Source: Hyphomicrobiales bacterium (GTDB lineage Bacteria > Pseudomonadota > Alphaproteobacteria > Rhizobiales > Rhizobiaceae). Taken from it: 64,000 nt of DNA. This document shows positions 1-9,477 of this stretch, piece by piece. Every line of letters begins with the position of its first letter. Within the stretch, counting starts at the first letter, position 1. The notes below the pieces were generated by a model. The model was given only the letters and a program-made list of their open reading frames with translations, did not search any database and was not told where the DNA came from. A program made the translations under genes and the position numbers. Location of the stretch: contig UBJR01000023.1 of assembly GCA_900465675.1 (NCBI GenBank), positions 62,001-126,000 on the forward strand, read 5' to 3'.

Positions 1-1410
1 CCGCACTTCTTCATCAATCCGGATCCCCTCGAGCGCAACCTGCGCACCTTCGACAACATGCCGAGCGAGAACGAGATGTTCTACGGCATCATCCAGCGCG
101 GCCTCGACAAGTGGAATGCCGCCTTCTTCTGCGGCTCTGCTGCGGTTCTCAGCCGCCGGGCGCTGGAAAGCCAGGGCGGCTTCTCCGGTATCAGCATCAC
201 CGAGGATTGCGAAACGGCGCTGGCGCTGCACGGCACCGGCTGGAACTCGATCTATGTCGACAAGCCGCTGATCGCCGGCCTGCAGCCTGCCACCTTCGCC
301 AGCTTCATCGGCCAGCGCAGCCGCTGGGCGCAGGGCATGATGCAGATCCTGCGCTTCCGCTTCCCGCTCCTGAAGCGCGGCCTGACGATCCCGCAGCGCC
401 TCTGCTACATGTCCTCGACGCTGTTCTGGCTCTTCCCGTTCCCGCGCACGATCTTTCTCTTCGCGCCGCTCTTCTACCTGTTCTTCGATCTCGAAATCTT
501 CACCGCATCGGGCGGCGAGTTCCTAGCCTATACGCTGGCCTACATGCTCGTGAACCTGATGATGCAGAACTATCTCTATGGTTCGTTCCGCTGGCCATGG
601 ATTTCCGAGCTCTACGAGTATGTGCAGACCGTGCACCTGCTGCCCGCCGTCGTCTCGGTGATGCTCAATCCACGCAAGCCGACCTTCAAGGTGACGGCGA
701 AGGACGAATCGATCGCCGTCAGCCGACTGTCGGAAATCAGCCGTCCGTTCTTCGTGATTTTCGCGGTGCAGATCATCGCGTTGATTATCACCATCTACCG
801 CATCTATGCCGAGCCCTATAAGGCCGACGTGACGCTCGTCGTCGGCGGCTGGAACATCATCAACCTGATCATGGCCGGCTGTGCACTGGGCGTTGTCTCC
901 GAGCGTGGCGAGCGTTCCTCGTCGCGGCGAGTGCGCGTCAACCGGCGCTGCGAACTCGGCGTCAACGGCAAATGGTACACCGCCTCGATCGAGGACGTTT
1001 CGGTCCATGGCGCTCGCCTGCATGTGTTCAACAAGCAGCTCGACCTGATGGCGATCGGCGCCGAAGGCGAGATCCGGTTCCGTCCCTATAGCGGCGCCGA
1101 TCTCGAAACCTTGCCGCTCATCGTCCGCAACATCGAGCCCTCGGGCGATATCACCGCGGTCGGCTGCCAGTACATTCCGAAGAGCGCGCTCGATCACCGG
1201 CTGATCGCCGACCTGATGTTTGCCAATTCCGATCAGTGGACGCAGTTCCAGCAGGGCCGCCGCCGCAATCCGGGGCTGATCCGCGGCACCATCTGGTTCC
1301 TCGGCCTGTCGCTCTATCAGACGAGCCGCGGCCTGGTTTACTTCTTCCGCAGCATGCGGCCGGAGCGCGAACAGGCGCAGCAGCAGCAGACGGCAAAGGC
1401 GAACAGCTGA
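1..1410 (+). CDS. bcsA: Cellulose synthase catalytic subunit BcsA, C-terminal part (5' end outside window)
   Basis: The open frame runs in from base 1, so the first 469 visible residues are the C-terminal part of a larger protein. The GT2 signatures TED (in SITEDCETALALHG) and QRSRW (Q105 of the visible part) are present; these are the catalytic-base and glucan-terminus-binding motifs of processive cellulose synthases. Several hydrophobic segments follow. A PilZ domain comes next, with an arginine-rich RRVRVNRR stretch followed by DVSVHGARL, the c-di-GMP binding pattern. The enzyme polymerises UDP-glucose in the inner membrane and is activated by c-di-GMP. Its stop codon overlaps the bcsB start by one base, indicating translational coupling. 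The identification is secure. Confidence 0.96.
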   Translation, partial: PHFFINPDPLERNLRTFDNMPSENEMFYGIIQRGLDKWNAAFFCGSAAVLSRRALESQGGFSGISITEDCETALALHGTGWNSIYVDKPLIAGLQPATFASFIGQRSRWAQGMMQILRFRFPLLKRGLTIPQRLCYMSSTLFWLFPFPRTIFLFAPLFYLFFDLEIFTASGGEFLAYTLAYMLVNLMMQNYLYGSFRWPWISELYEYVQTVHLLPAVVSVMLNPRKPTFKVTAKDESIAVSRLSEISRPFFVIFAVQIIALIITIYRIYAEPYKADVTLVVGGWNIINLIMAGCALGVVSERGERSSSRRVRVNRRCELGVNGKWYTASIEDVSVHGARLHVFNKQLDLMAIGAEGEIRFRPYSGADLETLPLIVRNIEPSGDITAVGCQYIPKSALDHRLIADLMFANSDQWTQFQQGRRRNPGLIRGTIWFLGLSLYQTSRGLVYFFRSMRPEREQAQQQQTAKANS

Positions 1411-3977
1411 TGAAGAAGCTTGCCGCTGCCTCCGCTCTGCTTCTCAGCGCCTCGGCGATCGCCTATGCGCAGACCGCCCAGGCGCCTGCACCTTTCGACA
1501 TGTCCGGTGAACGCCCGACGGGGCTGCAGCCGATGGTGCCGCGGCTGACGCTTCCCGCCCAGCAGCCAGCCGCCATTCCGCCACAGCCGGCACCCGTTCC
1601 TGCGGCCCCTGTCTCCGCCGCACCCATCCCGGCAGCACCCTCGCAAGCCGCGCCAACGGCCGCCGTTCCGGCAACGCCGCCCGTCTTTTCGCAACCGGCC
1701 GCAGTGCCGGGACCTGTTCCGGCAGCGCCTGTTCCTGCTGTGCCGGTCAATGTCCAGCAACCCGCACCGCAGGCACCCGCAACGCAGCAAGCGGCAGCGC
1801 CGGATGCGGCCTCGGCTGCGCGTGCGGCCGGAAATGTCGTGCGTTACGTCGTACCGGCAGCAAAGTTCGGCCTTGAAGGCGAGTACGACCGCAAGTCCTG
1901 GACCGTCTATCTGACGCCGGAGCAGGCGGCTGCACCGGCAAAGTTCAATTTCGCCTATCAGAACTCGATCGTCGTCGCCCCCGAGGCCTCGCAGCTGACG
2001 GTGCTGATCAACAACCGGCCGGTCGGCCAGCAGCAGGTCGGCTCGCCCGACAGCCAGTCCTCCGTCAGTTTCGATGTGCCGCGCGGGCTGCTGCAGCCAG
2101 GCGCCAATCTCCTGACATTCGAGACCAATCAGCGCCACCGCACCGATTGCAGCATCCAGTCGACCTATGAGCTCTGGTCGAACATCGATCCGTCGCAGAC
2201 CTATTTCAGCTTCGCCGGACAGGATGCCGCCAAACTTTCGAGCACCGACGCGATCCGCGCGATCGGCGTCGATGGTGCCGGCAAGACCGAATTCGACCTG
2301 CTGGTCCCGGCGCTTGAGCAGCCCGGCACCACCAAGCCGCTGCTGCGATTGACCCAGGGCCTCTCTGTGCTGAGCGGCATGCCGAACCAGACCTTCTCGT
2401 TCAGCACCGATCGCGTGCCTGCAGGTGGCGCCGGAAAGCTCAGTGTTCTCGTCGGGACGCCGGCCGAGCTTGCGCCTTACTTCCCGGCGCTGCCGCCAGC
2501 CGTTCAGGCTGCTCCGCTTGCCACCTTCGCCACCGATCCGCGGACCGGTGCGACGGTGCTCGTTATCAGCGGTCCGTCCTGGCCGGCAATCTCGGCGGCG
2601 ATCGATACGATCGTGTCGCCGACCGACCGTTCGCCAGCGGTCCGCCGCGACGTACTGACGACGCAGCGATGGACGGCGCCGGATGCGCCGCTGCTGTTCG
2701 AGGATACCCGCCTCAGCTTCCAACAGCTCGGCGTCAAGACCACCGAATTCTCCGGCCGCCGGTTCAGGACCGATTTCAACGTCGCCGTTCCCGCCGATTT
2801 CTACGCCAATGCCTATGGCGAGGCGACGGTGCTGCTCGATGCCGCCTATACCGAGAATGTGCTGCCCGGCAGCCATATCGATATCTATGTGAACGGCAAC
2901 ATCGCCTCGACCGTGCCGATCACCTCGACCGGCGGCGGCATCCTGCGCCATCTGCCGATCCGCGTGACCATGCGGCACTTCAAGCCGGGCCTGAACGAGC
3001 TGGCGCTTGAGGCGATCCTGCAGACCAAGGACGATGCCGCCTGCGTGCCGGGCTCGACGGCCGCCAGCACGCCGCGTTTCGCCCTGTTCGACACCACCGA
3101 ATTCCACATGCCGGATTTCGCCCGCGTCGGCCAGCGGCCCAATCTCGCGGCAATGGCGGGCACCGCCTATCCCTACGGGCGGCTGACCGGACCGATGCCG
3201 CTCTTCATCGACCGCGCCGATGCCGATACGCTGTCGGCGACCGCCACGCTGCTTGGTCAGATGGCAAGCGTCGCCGGTCACCCGATCGATATCGAAACCT
3301 CGGCGTCGCCAAGCACGATCGGCGATCGCGACGCGATCTTCATCGGCTCGATCTCGCAGCTTCCGGCGACCGCGCTGTCACAGGTCAACGTGGCGACCGC
3401 GAGCCAGGCCTCATGGCGCCCGGTGCCTGACACGCAGGCAGCGCAGACGGATACCAATGCAGCCTTCGATGAATGGCGCTCGAAAGTCAGCGGTGGCGCC
3501 TGGAGCGGTCAGGTGACCGCCTTCCAGGAGTGGATGCGCCGCAACTTCGATATCTCGCTGAGCTCGCTGCAATTCGTGCCCGGCGCGGAGGAAGTCTTCG
3601 CGCCGTCGAATGTGGCGACCATGATGGTCGCCCAGGGAGCGAGCCCCGAAGGCGGCGGCACCTGGACGCTGGTCACCGCACCATCCGCCAAGGATCTGCG
3701 CGAAGGCGCCGAAGCGCTGACCTCGCAGGCGAACTGGCCGCAAATCTCCGGCCATATCACCACCTATTCGTCGAAGACCGGCAAGGTCGAAAGCGTGCCG
3801 GTGACGCGCTTCGATTTCGTTCCCTCGCAGACCGGTACGATTGCCAACTACCGGCTGATTGCTGCCAATTGGCTGTCGACCAACATCCTGTCCTACGCCT
3901 TCCTCCTCGTCGTCCTGTCGATCCTGATCGGCGTTACGACATCGAGCATGCTCGGCAGGCTGGGACGCGGAAAATGA
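1410..3977 (+). CDS. bcsB: Cellulose synthase periplasmic regulatory subunit BcsB
   Basis: The protein has 855 residues. The ATG at 1410 overlaps the bcsA stop (CTGATG) and opens a signal peptide (MKKLAAASALLLSASAIAYA). Residues about 30-140 form an Ala/Pro-rich low-complexity linker of PAAPVP-type units. The BcsB carbohydrate-binding and flavodoxin-like domains follow, and a C-terminal transmembrane helix (ILSYAFLLVVLSILIGV) anchors the protein next to BcsA. BcsB guides the nascent glucan through the periplasm. A longer in-frame start inside bcsA exists but would put the signal peptide in the interior, so it was rejected. The gene overlaps bcsZ by four bases (ATGA). Confidence 0.94.
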   Translation: MKKLAAASALLLSASAIAYAQTAQAPAPFDMSGERPTGLQPMVPRLTLPAQQPAAIPPQPAPVPAAPVSAAPIPAAPSQAAPTAAVPATPPVFSQPAAVPGPVPAAPVPAVPVNVQQPAPQAPATQQAAAPDAASAARAAGNVVRYVVPAAKFGLEGEYDRKSWTVYLTPEQAAAPAKFNFAYQNSIVVAPEASQLTVLINNRPVGQQQVGSPDSQSSVSFDVPRGLLQPGANLLTFETNQRHRTDCSIQSTYELWSNIDPSQTYFSFAGQDAAKLSSTDAIRAIGVDGAGKTEFDLLVPALEQPGTTKPLLRLTQGLSVLSGMPNQTFSFSTDRVPAGGAGKLSVLVGTPAELAPYFPALPPAVQAAPLATFATDPRTGATVLVISGPSWPAISAAIDTIVSPTDRSPAVRRDVLTTQRWTAPDAPLLFEDTRLSFQQLGVKTTEFSGRRFRTDFNVAVPADFYANAYGEATVLLDAAYTENVLPGSHIDIYVNGNIASTVPITSTGGGILRHLPIRVTMRHFKPGLNELALEAILQTKDDAACVPGSTAASTPRFALFDTTEFHMPDFARVGQRPNLAAMAGTAYPYGRLTGPMPLFIDRADADTLSATATLLGQMASVAGHPIDIETSASPSTIGDRDAIFIGSISQLPATALSQVNVATASQASWRPVPDTQAAQTDTNAAFDEWRSKVSGGAWSGQVTAFQEWMRRNFDISLSSLQFVPGAEEVFAPSNVATMMVAQGASPEGGGTWTLVTAPSAKDLREGAEALTSQANWPQISGHITTYSSKTGKVESVPVTRFDFVPSQTGTIANYRLIAANWLSTNILSYAFLLVVLSILIGVTTSSMLGRLGRGK

Positions 3978-5020
3978 GGGCTCTCGCGGCACGGCTGATG
4001 GCAGGCGCCGTCGCGCTCACCGTGCTGTGGCAGCCGGTGGCCGCTCAGCAGGTGCTCGTCGCCCCGCAGGCCTGGGCCGCCTACAAGACGCAGTTCGTCG
4101 ATCAGACCGGCCGCGTCATCGACAACGGCAACGGCAACATCAGCCATAGCGAAGGGCAGGGCTATGGCCTGCTGCTTTCCTATCTGGCGAACAGCCCGTC
4201 CGATTTCGAGCAGATCTGGTATTTCACCCGCACTGAACTGCTGCTGCGCAATGACGGGCTGGCAGTTTGGAAATGGGACCCTGCCTCCAAGCCGCATGTC
4301 ACCGACACCAACAACGCGTCTGACGGCGATCTCTTGATCGCCTATGCCCTGGCACTGGCAGGCACGGCCTGGAACAAGCCTGATTATATCGAGGCCGCCG
4401 CCAAGATGGCGCATTCGCTGCTGACCGAGGCAGTCGTGCAATCGGGCGGGCGAACGCTGCTGATGCCGGGCGTCGAAGGCTTCATGCCGCCGGGCCGCAA
4501 GGATGGCCCGGTCATCAACCCGTCCTACTGGATCTATGAGGCCCTGCCGGTGATGGCGCTGCTGGCGCCATCCGATCAGTGGCAGAAACTGACGGATGAC
4601 GGGCTGGCCCTGCTGCGCTCCATGCAGTTCGGCCCGCGCAAGCTGCCTGCCGAATGGGTGAGCCTGGCGCGCATGCCGGCCCCGGCTGAAGGCTTCGATG
4701 CCGAGTTTGCCTATAACTCGGTTCGCATCCCGCTTTATCTCGCCCGCGCCGGCATTGCCGACAAGGCGCTGCTCTCCCGGCTGCAGGAGGGGATGACCGT
4801 AGACGGTGCTCCGGCGACCATCGACCTGACGACAGGTAAACCGAAAGCCACGCTTTCCGATGCTGGTTATCGAATTGTTAACGATGTTGTGGCCTGTGTA
4901 GTGAATGGCACGAGGCTGCCAGAATCAGCCTTGCAGTTCTCGCCAGCGCTCTACTATCCGTCCACCCTCCAGCTGCTCGGGCTGGCCTTTGTCGGGGAGA
5001 AACATCCGGAGTGTCTGTGA
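3974..5020 (+). CDS. bcsZ: Periplasmic endo-1,4-beta-glucanase (GH8) BcsZ/CelC
   Basis: The protein has 348 residues and starts at an ATG that overlaps the bcsB stop as ATGA. A signal peptide (MRALAARLMAGAVALTVLW...AAQ) precedes a glycoside hydrolase family 8 fold. The general-acid motif SEGQGYG places the Glu at residue 60, and the family motif NNASDGDLLIAYAL follows. In cellulose operons BcsZ trims glucan chains in the periplasm, and in Rhizobium the homologue CelC is required for normal microfibril formation. Position directly after bcsB supports the call. The long upstream extension of the frame overlaps bcsB and is not coding. Confidence 0.94.
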   Translation: MRALAARLMAGAVALTVLWQPVAAQQVLVAPQAWAAYKTQFVDQTGRVIDNGNGNISHSEGQGYGLLLSYLANSPSDFEQIWYFTRTELLLRNDGLAVWKWDPASKPHVTDTNNASDGDLLIAYALALAGTAWNKPDYIEAAAKMAHSLLTEAVVQSGGRTLLMPGVEGFMPPGRKDGPVINPSYWIYEALPVMALLAPSDQWQKLTDDGLALLRSMQFGPRKLPAEWVSLARMPAPAEGFDAEFAYNSVRIPLYLARAGIADKALLSRLQEGMTVDGAPATIDLTTGKPKATLSDAGYRIVNDVVACVVNGTRLPESALQFSPALYYPSTLQLLGLAFVGEKHPECL

Positions 5021-7443
5021 AGTCCTCTCTCGTTGCAATTTCCGCCGCGGTCGTGGTGGCTGGTGTCATCACCGGCCTGAAAGACCGTGCGGCGCTTCAG
5101 CAACGTTTCGGGATGGGCGAAGAGGAGAAGGCTCCGAACCTGATGCTGATGGAGCGGATCAAGGGGCCGGATGCGCCGGCCGATCCGAAGATCGACGTCC
5201 AGGCAATCACCGATCGTCTGCAGGCCGCAGCACCCGTCCTCACGGCGCAGGCGCCAGCCCCAGTTGTCGTAACACCGCAGCCTCAGCCGCCCGCCAGCGC
5301 AGCGATGACGCCGGTCGAGACCGCCCAGCAGACGCCGCCGCAGCCCGTGCAGCAGCCGCAGACATCCGCACCGCAATCGCAGGCGCAGCCGAAGGTCGAT
5401 GAAAGCGCGCTGCGCTATTTCGCCAGCCGCGGCGACAAGGTGCGTCTGCAGGCGGAAATCTCGCGTCTCCAGGCGCTCTATCCGAACTGGGTGCCGCCTG
5501 CCGATCCGCTCGCCGTTCCGCAAAGCGGCGACAGGCAGCTGGAGACCATGTGGCAGCTCTATTCCGAAGGCCGCTACGCGGAGCTTCGCAAGGCGATCGC
5601 CGACCGGCAGACGGCCGAAGCAGCCTGGCAGCCCCCCGCTGACCTGCTCGACCGCCTTGACGTCGCCGAAGCACGGGCCCGTCTGGTCAATGCCTCTGAT
5701 CTCAAGCAATACGCGACGGTCATCGATATCGGCTCGGCGACCCCAAGTCTGTTGACCTGCAGCGATATCGACGTTCTCTGGCGCGTTGCCGAAGCCTTCG
5801 TCAGCAGCGACCGCCAGCAGCGCGGCGTCGATGCCTATAGCTACATCCTGAAGAACTGCACCAATCCGCAGGAGCGTCTGGCGACGATCCAGAAGGCGGC
5901 GTCCGTTCTGCCTTACCAGCCGATGCAGTCGCTGATCGCGCTCGAGCAGCCTGCCGTCAGCGGCGCCCGCGAATTCGATGCCATCCGTGATGATCTGGCC
6001 CGCCGTTTCCTCGCCGAAGGCAATGCCGACGACAAGCTGATGGTGGCGCCCGATTATATCTCCCGGGTCGAGCGGCTTGCCGAAGCGCAGGGCCAGCCGG
6101 CCGATGCGTTGTTGCTCGGCTGGTATCAGCTGCGCCGCCAGAATGCCGAGGACGCCGAGAAGTGGTTCCGCGCCGCCCGCACCAAGGAAGACAGCGCATC
6201 CGCGTCCGAAGGTCTGGCGCTGGCCCTCATCGACCGCAAGGCGCCGCAGGAAGCCGAAGACGTCATGTATAAATGGCGCACGGACTCCAAGGACGCCATG
6301 GACACCTATCTGGCCGCGACCGCCAACGTCATGGCGCTTCAGCCGCCCGCCAATCTCAGCGAGGACGTGCTGGGCCGCATGGCCGCCGAAATCATCGCCC
6401 AGAAATATGTCCCGACAGCCCAGCAGTTCGGCTGGTATGCGCGCTCGCTGAACCAGCCGCAGACGGCTGCCCGCTGGTTCGAGACGGCGCTGCGCTGGAA
6501 GCCGGATGACGAGCCGTCTGCCTACGGCCTGGCGATCACCCGCGAGCAGCTGAACGACCGCAAAGGCGTTGCCGAAGTGCAGCGTCTCTGGGCCGGTCAT
6601 TCGCAGCGTATCGCAACGCTCGACGATACCTCGTCGCTGACGCCGAACACATCGCAACCGCTTCCGGGGCCCGGCCAGGCACCGCAGACCGGCGCTCCTG
6701 CCGCGGTCGCACCTGTTCCGCAACAGGCAGCACAGCCGGTGCAGCCCGTGCAGGCGCAGCCGCAACAATACCAGCAGTATCAGCCAGTCCAGCAATACCA
6801 GCAGCAGCCCGTTCAACAGCAGCAGCAGGCTGCACTTCGCCCGCGCCCGCGCGCCCCGGTCGCCGATTATGCCGAGCCGCAGCTGCAGACGCGCAATGTC
6901 GAACGCGGCGGCCGCCAGCCGCGCGGCTGCTCCACGACCGTTGACGCCGACATGCTGAACCCGGGCGATGCGCTGAACCGTGGTTGGTGCCTGATGGACC
7001 TCAACCGCCCGATGGAGGCGATCGGTGCCTTCGAAACGGCGCTGAAAAGCCCGGTGCGCCAGAACCGTGAAGACGCCGCCTATGGCCAGAGCCTTGCCTA
7101 TCTGCGCGCCGGCCTTTCCAACAACGCCGCCGTAGCCGCAACCCGCGCACCGCAGAACCGCCAGCGCGCCGCCGAGCTCCAGGTCGCCATCCTCGCCGAC
7201 CGGGCGCTTTCGGCCTATGGCGCCAAGCGCTACCGCGAGACGCTGATCTTCCTCGACCAGCGCGCCCAGCTGAAGCAGGAAACCATCGACCTGATGGTGC
7301 TGCGCGGCTACTGCTACCTGAACCTCAAGATGTATGGCGACGCCACGCGCGTCTTCGAGGCGGCGGCTGCGACCGGCAGCAAGGATGCCAATCGCGGCCT
7401 GGCCGATGTCCGCAACGCAACGCACCCCGATACCGTTTACTGA
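5011..7443 (+). CDS. Cellulose-operon TPR protein, membrane anchored, no BcsC-type barrel seen
   Basis: The protein has 810 residues with a GTG start ten bases inside the end of bcsZ and a GGAG element just upstream. An N-terminal hydrophobic helix (SSLVAISAAVVVAGVITGL) is followed by a Pro/Gln-rich stretch near residues 80-130. Helical TPR-like repeats follow, with motifs such as AEKWFRAAR and AARWFETALRWKPDDEPSAYGLA. A second Pro/Gln-rich linker lies near 550-615 (QQYQQYQPVQQYQQQ), then a C-terminal TPR block ending NATHPDTVY. It occupies the place of BcsC, but that family is longer and ends in an outer-membrane beta-barrel, which I do not see. It probably scaffolds the synthase in the periplasm; this is inferred from position and repeats. 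Confidence 0.8.
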   Translation: MSVKSSLVAISAAVVVAGVITGLKDRAALQQRFGMGEEEKAPNLMLMERIKGPDAPADPKIDVQAITDRLQAAAPVLTAQAPAPVVVTPQPQPPASAAMTPVETAQQTPPQPVQQPQTSAPQSQAQPKVDESALRYFASRGDKVRLQAEISRLQALYPNWVPPADPLAVPQSGDRQLETMWQLYSEGRYAELRKAIADRQTAEAAWQPPADLLDRLDVAEARARLVNASDLKQYATVIDIGSATPSLLTCSDIDVLWRVAEAFVSSDRQQRGVDAYSYILKNCTNPQERLATIQKAASVLPYQPMQSLIALEQPAVSGAREFDAIRDDLARRFLAEGNADDKLMVAPDYISRVERLAEAQGQPADALLLGWYQLRRQNAEDAEKWFRAARTKEDSASASEGLALALIDRKAPQEAEDVMYKWRTDSKDAMDTYLAATANVMALQPPANLSEDVLGRMAAEIIAQKYVPTAQQFGWYARSLNQPQTAARWFETALRWKPDDEPSAYGLAITREQLNDRKGVAEVQRLWAGHSQRIATLDDTSSLTPNTSQPLPGPGQAPQTGAPAAVAPVPQQAAQPVQPVQAQPQQYQQYQPVQQYQQQPVQQQQQAALRPRPRAPVADYAEPQLQTRNVERGGRQPRGCSTTVDADMLNPGDALNRGWCLMDLNRPMEAIGAFETALKSPVRQNREDAAYGQSLAYLRAGLSNNAAVAATRAPQNRQRAAELQVAILADRALSAYGAKRYRETLIFLDQRAQLKQETIDLMVLRGYCYLNLKMYGDATRVFEAAAATGSKDANRGLADVRNATHPDTVY

Positions 7444-7498
7444 CCTTGGCAATCGCGCCTGCCGCGGATAGACAGGTTCCGCAAGAGGGACTCGCGCG

Positions 7499-8539
7499 AT
7501 GAGAACATCCAAGGTCATCCATGTCGTTACCTGCCATGCCGAAGGCGAGGTGGGGGATGTGATTGTCGGTGGCGTCGCGCCGCCGCCGGGCGAGACCGTC
7601 TGGGACCAGTCCCGCTTCATCGCCAGCGACGAGACGCTGCGCAACTTCGTGCTCAACGAGCCGCGCGGCGGCGTCTTCCGCCATGTGAACCTCCTGGTGC
7701 CGCCGAAGAACCCGAAGGCGCAGATGGGCTGGATCATCATGGAGCCGGCCGACACGCCGCCAATGTCCGGCTCGAACTCGATTTGCGTCTCCACCGTGCT
7801 TCTCGATACGGGTATCATCCCGATGCAGGAGCCGGAGACGAAGATGATCCTCGAGCCGCCGGCCGGCCTCATCGAGGTGACCGCTACCTGCCGCAACGGC
7901 AAGGCCGAGCGCATCAGCGTCAAGAACGTCGCCTCTTTCGCCGACAAGCTGGGTGCCAAGCTCGAGGTCGAGGGGCTCGGCACGCTTACCGTCGATACCG
8001 CCTATGGCGGCGACAGCTTCGTCATCGTCGATGCCCATGCGCTGGGTTTTGCGATCGCACCGCACGAGGCCCGCGATCTCGCCGAACTCGGCATGAAGAT
8101 CACCAAAGCGGCCAACGAGCAGCTGGGTTTCGTCCACCCCGTCAACAGCGGCTGGGACCACATCTCCTTCTGCCAGTTCGCGGCCCCCGTCGTCGTCGAG
8201 AACGGCATCCTGACCGGCGCCAACGCCGTCGCCATCCGCCCCGGCAAGATCGACCGTTCGCCCACCGGCACCGGCTGCTCGGCCCGCATGGCGCTTCTGC
8301 ATGCGAAGGGTCAGATGAAGGTCGGCGACAAATTCACCGGCCGCTCGATCATCGGCTCCGAGTTCCATTGCTCGATCGATTCCGAAGCCGATATCGGCGG
8401 CAAGCCCGGCATCGTGCCGATCATCTCCGGCCGCGCCTGGGTGACCGGAACGCAGCAGCTGATGCTCGATCCGTCCGATCCCTATCCGTCCGGATACCGC
8501 CTGTCCGATACCTGGCCGATGGAAAAGCAAAGCGGCTGA
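7499..8539 (+). CDS. Proline racemase family enzyme, probably trans-3-hydroxy-L-proline dehydratase type
   Basis: The protein has 346 residues; the ATG is preceded by AAGAGGGA. It belongs to the proline racemase / 4-hydroxyproline epimerase / trans-3-hydroxyproline dehydratase superfamily. Of the two catalytic thiol positions, the first is Ser90 (PMSGSNSIC) and the second is Cys260 (SPTGTGCSA). Family knowledge associates a Cys/Cys pair with racemase or epimerase activity and Ser(or Thr)/Cys pairs mostly with trans-3-hydroxyproline dehydratases, so dehydratase is favoured. The usual GH after the first catalytic position is GS here. A nearby Cys96 could complicate this. No hydroxyproline catabolic operon surrounds it; a HAD phosphatase follows 45 bases downstream. 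Confidence 0.8.
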   Translation: MRTSKVIHVVTCHAEGEVGDVIVGGVAPPPGETVWDQSRFIASDETLRNFVLNEPRGGVFRHVNLLVPPKNPKAQMGWIIMEPADTPPMSGSNSICVSTVLLDTGIIPMQEPETKMILEPPAGLIEVTATCRNGKAERISVKNVASFADKLGAKLEVEGLGTLTVDTAYGGDSFVIVDAHALGFAIAPHEARDLAELGMKITKAANEQLGFVHPVNSGWDHISFCQFAAPVVVENGILTGANAVAIRPGKIDRSPTGTGCSARMALLHAKGQMKVGDKFTGRSIIGSEFHCSIDSEADIGGKPGIVPIISGRAWVTGTQQLMLDPSDPYPSGYRLSDTWPMEKQSG

Positions 8540-8584
8540 ACCGCGCCAAGGCCCGCCACTCATTTAGCAGACAAGGAATACGCA

Positions 8585-9250
8585 GTGCCCAATTCCAATA
8601 TCTTCGGCAAAGACTATGACGCCTTCCTGTTTGACATGGACGGCACGCTGGTGAATTCGATCGCCGTCGTGGAGCGCGTCTGGGGCGACTGGGCAAAGCG
8701 CCACGGCCTGGAGCCGGAGGTCTTCATGAAGACGGTGCATGGCGTGCGCGCCTCCGACACCGTCCGCAATCTCGGCCTGCCGGGCGTCGATCCGTTCCAT
8801 GAGGCCAAGCTGCTGCTGGATGCCGAGATGGAGGATGTCGAAGGCATCATCGAGATACCCGGCGCCATCGATTTCGTGAAAAGCCTTCCCGAGGACCGCT
8901 GGGCGATCGTGACGTCCGCCCCCGCCGAGCTCGCCTTCAAGCGCCTGAAGGCCGCCGGCATTCCGCTGCCGAAGGTGATGGTCACGGGCGAAGAAGTCTC
9001 GGCCGGGAAGCCGAGCCCGGAATGCTACATCCTCGGCGCCAAGCGCCTCGGCGTCGATCCGGCCCGCTGCCTGGTGTTCGAAGATGCCGTCGCAGGGATC
9101 CTCGCAGGCGAGGCGGCCGGTGCCGATGTCGTGGTCATCACCACCACCCACGCAACGCCGTTCGAAACACCGCACGCCGAAACCGATAGCTACGTGGATT
9201 ACCGCGCCGAAGCCAAGCCGGGCGCACTCGTCCTCTCGACGGCAAAATAA
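8585..9250 (+). CDS. HAD-superfamily sugar-phosphate phosphatase (subfamily IA)
   Basis: The protein has 221 residues with a GTG start preceded by AAGGAA. Motif I is FDMDGTLVNS (nucleophile Asp17, acid/base Asp19). Motif II is VTSAPAE, motif III the lysine in SAGKPSPECY, and motif IV VFEDAVAGI. The alpha-helical cap following motif I (VVERVWGDWAKRHGLE) resembles 2-deoxyglucose-6-phosphate, glycerol-3-phosphate and YfbT-like sugar phosphatases. It probably dephosphorylates a small sugar or polyol phosphate in the cytoplasm; the substrate cannot be read from sequence. It is co-oriented with the upstream racemase-family gene and is the last gene before the tRNA. Confidence 0.85.
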   Translation: MPNSNIFGKDYDAFLFDMDGTLVNSIAVVERVWGDWAKRHGLEPEVFMKTVHGVRASDTVRNLGLPGVDPFHEAKLLLDAEMEDVEGIIEIPGAIDFVKSLPEDRWAIVTSAPAELAFKRLKAAGIPLPKVMVTGEEVSAGKPSPECYILGAKRLGVDPARCLVFEDAVAGILAGEAAGADVVVITTTHATPFETPHAETDSYVDYRAEAKPGALVLSTAK

Positions 9251-9337
9251 GGTCGCGGCTTTTTGCAGCTGGAGATCCTTTTTCCACTTGCATTCAAGCC
9301 GTCGAAAAACTAAACGATGCAAGCCGTTTAGGCAGGT

Positions 9338-9414
<77 letters not shown>

Positions 9415-9446
9415 TTTAAATCCTTGAAAACCCTAGTCAAAACACG

Positions 9447-9475
9447 GATAAGCCCTTGAGGGGCTTATCTGTTTT
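9447..9475 (+). terminator. Rho-independent terminator after tRNA-Pro
   Basis: A nine-base perfect stem, GATAAGCCC (9447-9455) with GGGCTTATC (9461-9469), has a five-base loop and is followed by TGTTTT. It lies 33 bases past the tRNA 3' end. Confidence 0.75.
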
Positions 9476-9477
9476 CA

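Noticed and set aside
1338..3281. Long minus-strand open frame of 647 codons opposite bcsB
   Set aside because: It is a shadow of bcsB in a GC-rich genome: Arg-rich, without domain, start signal or family resemblance, while the + strand encodes a clear BcsB.
4954..7983. Minus-strand open frame of 1009 codons opposite the TPR gene
   Set aside because: Its composition is Leu/Arg-rich with no motif, and it crosses the ends of three real + strand genes.
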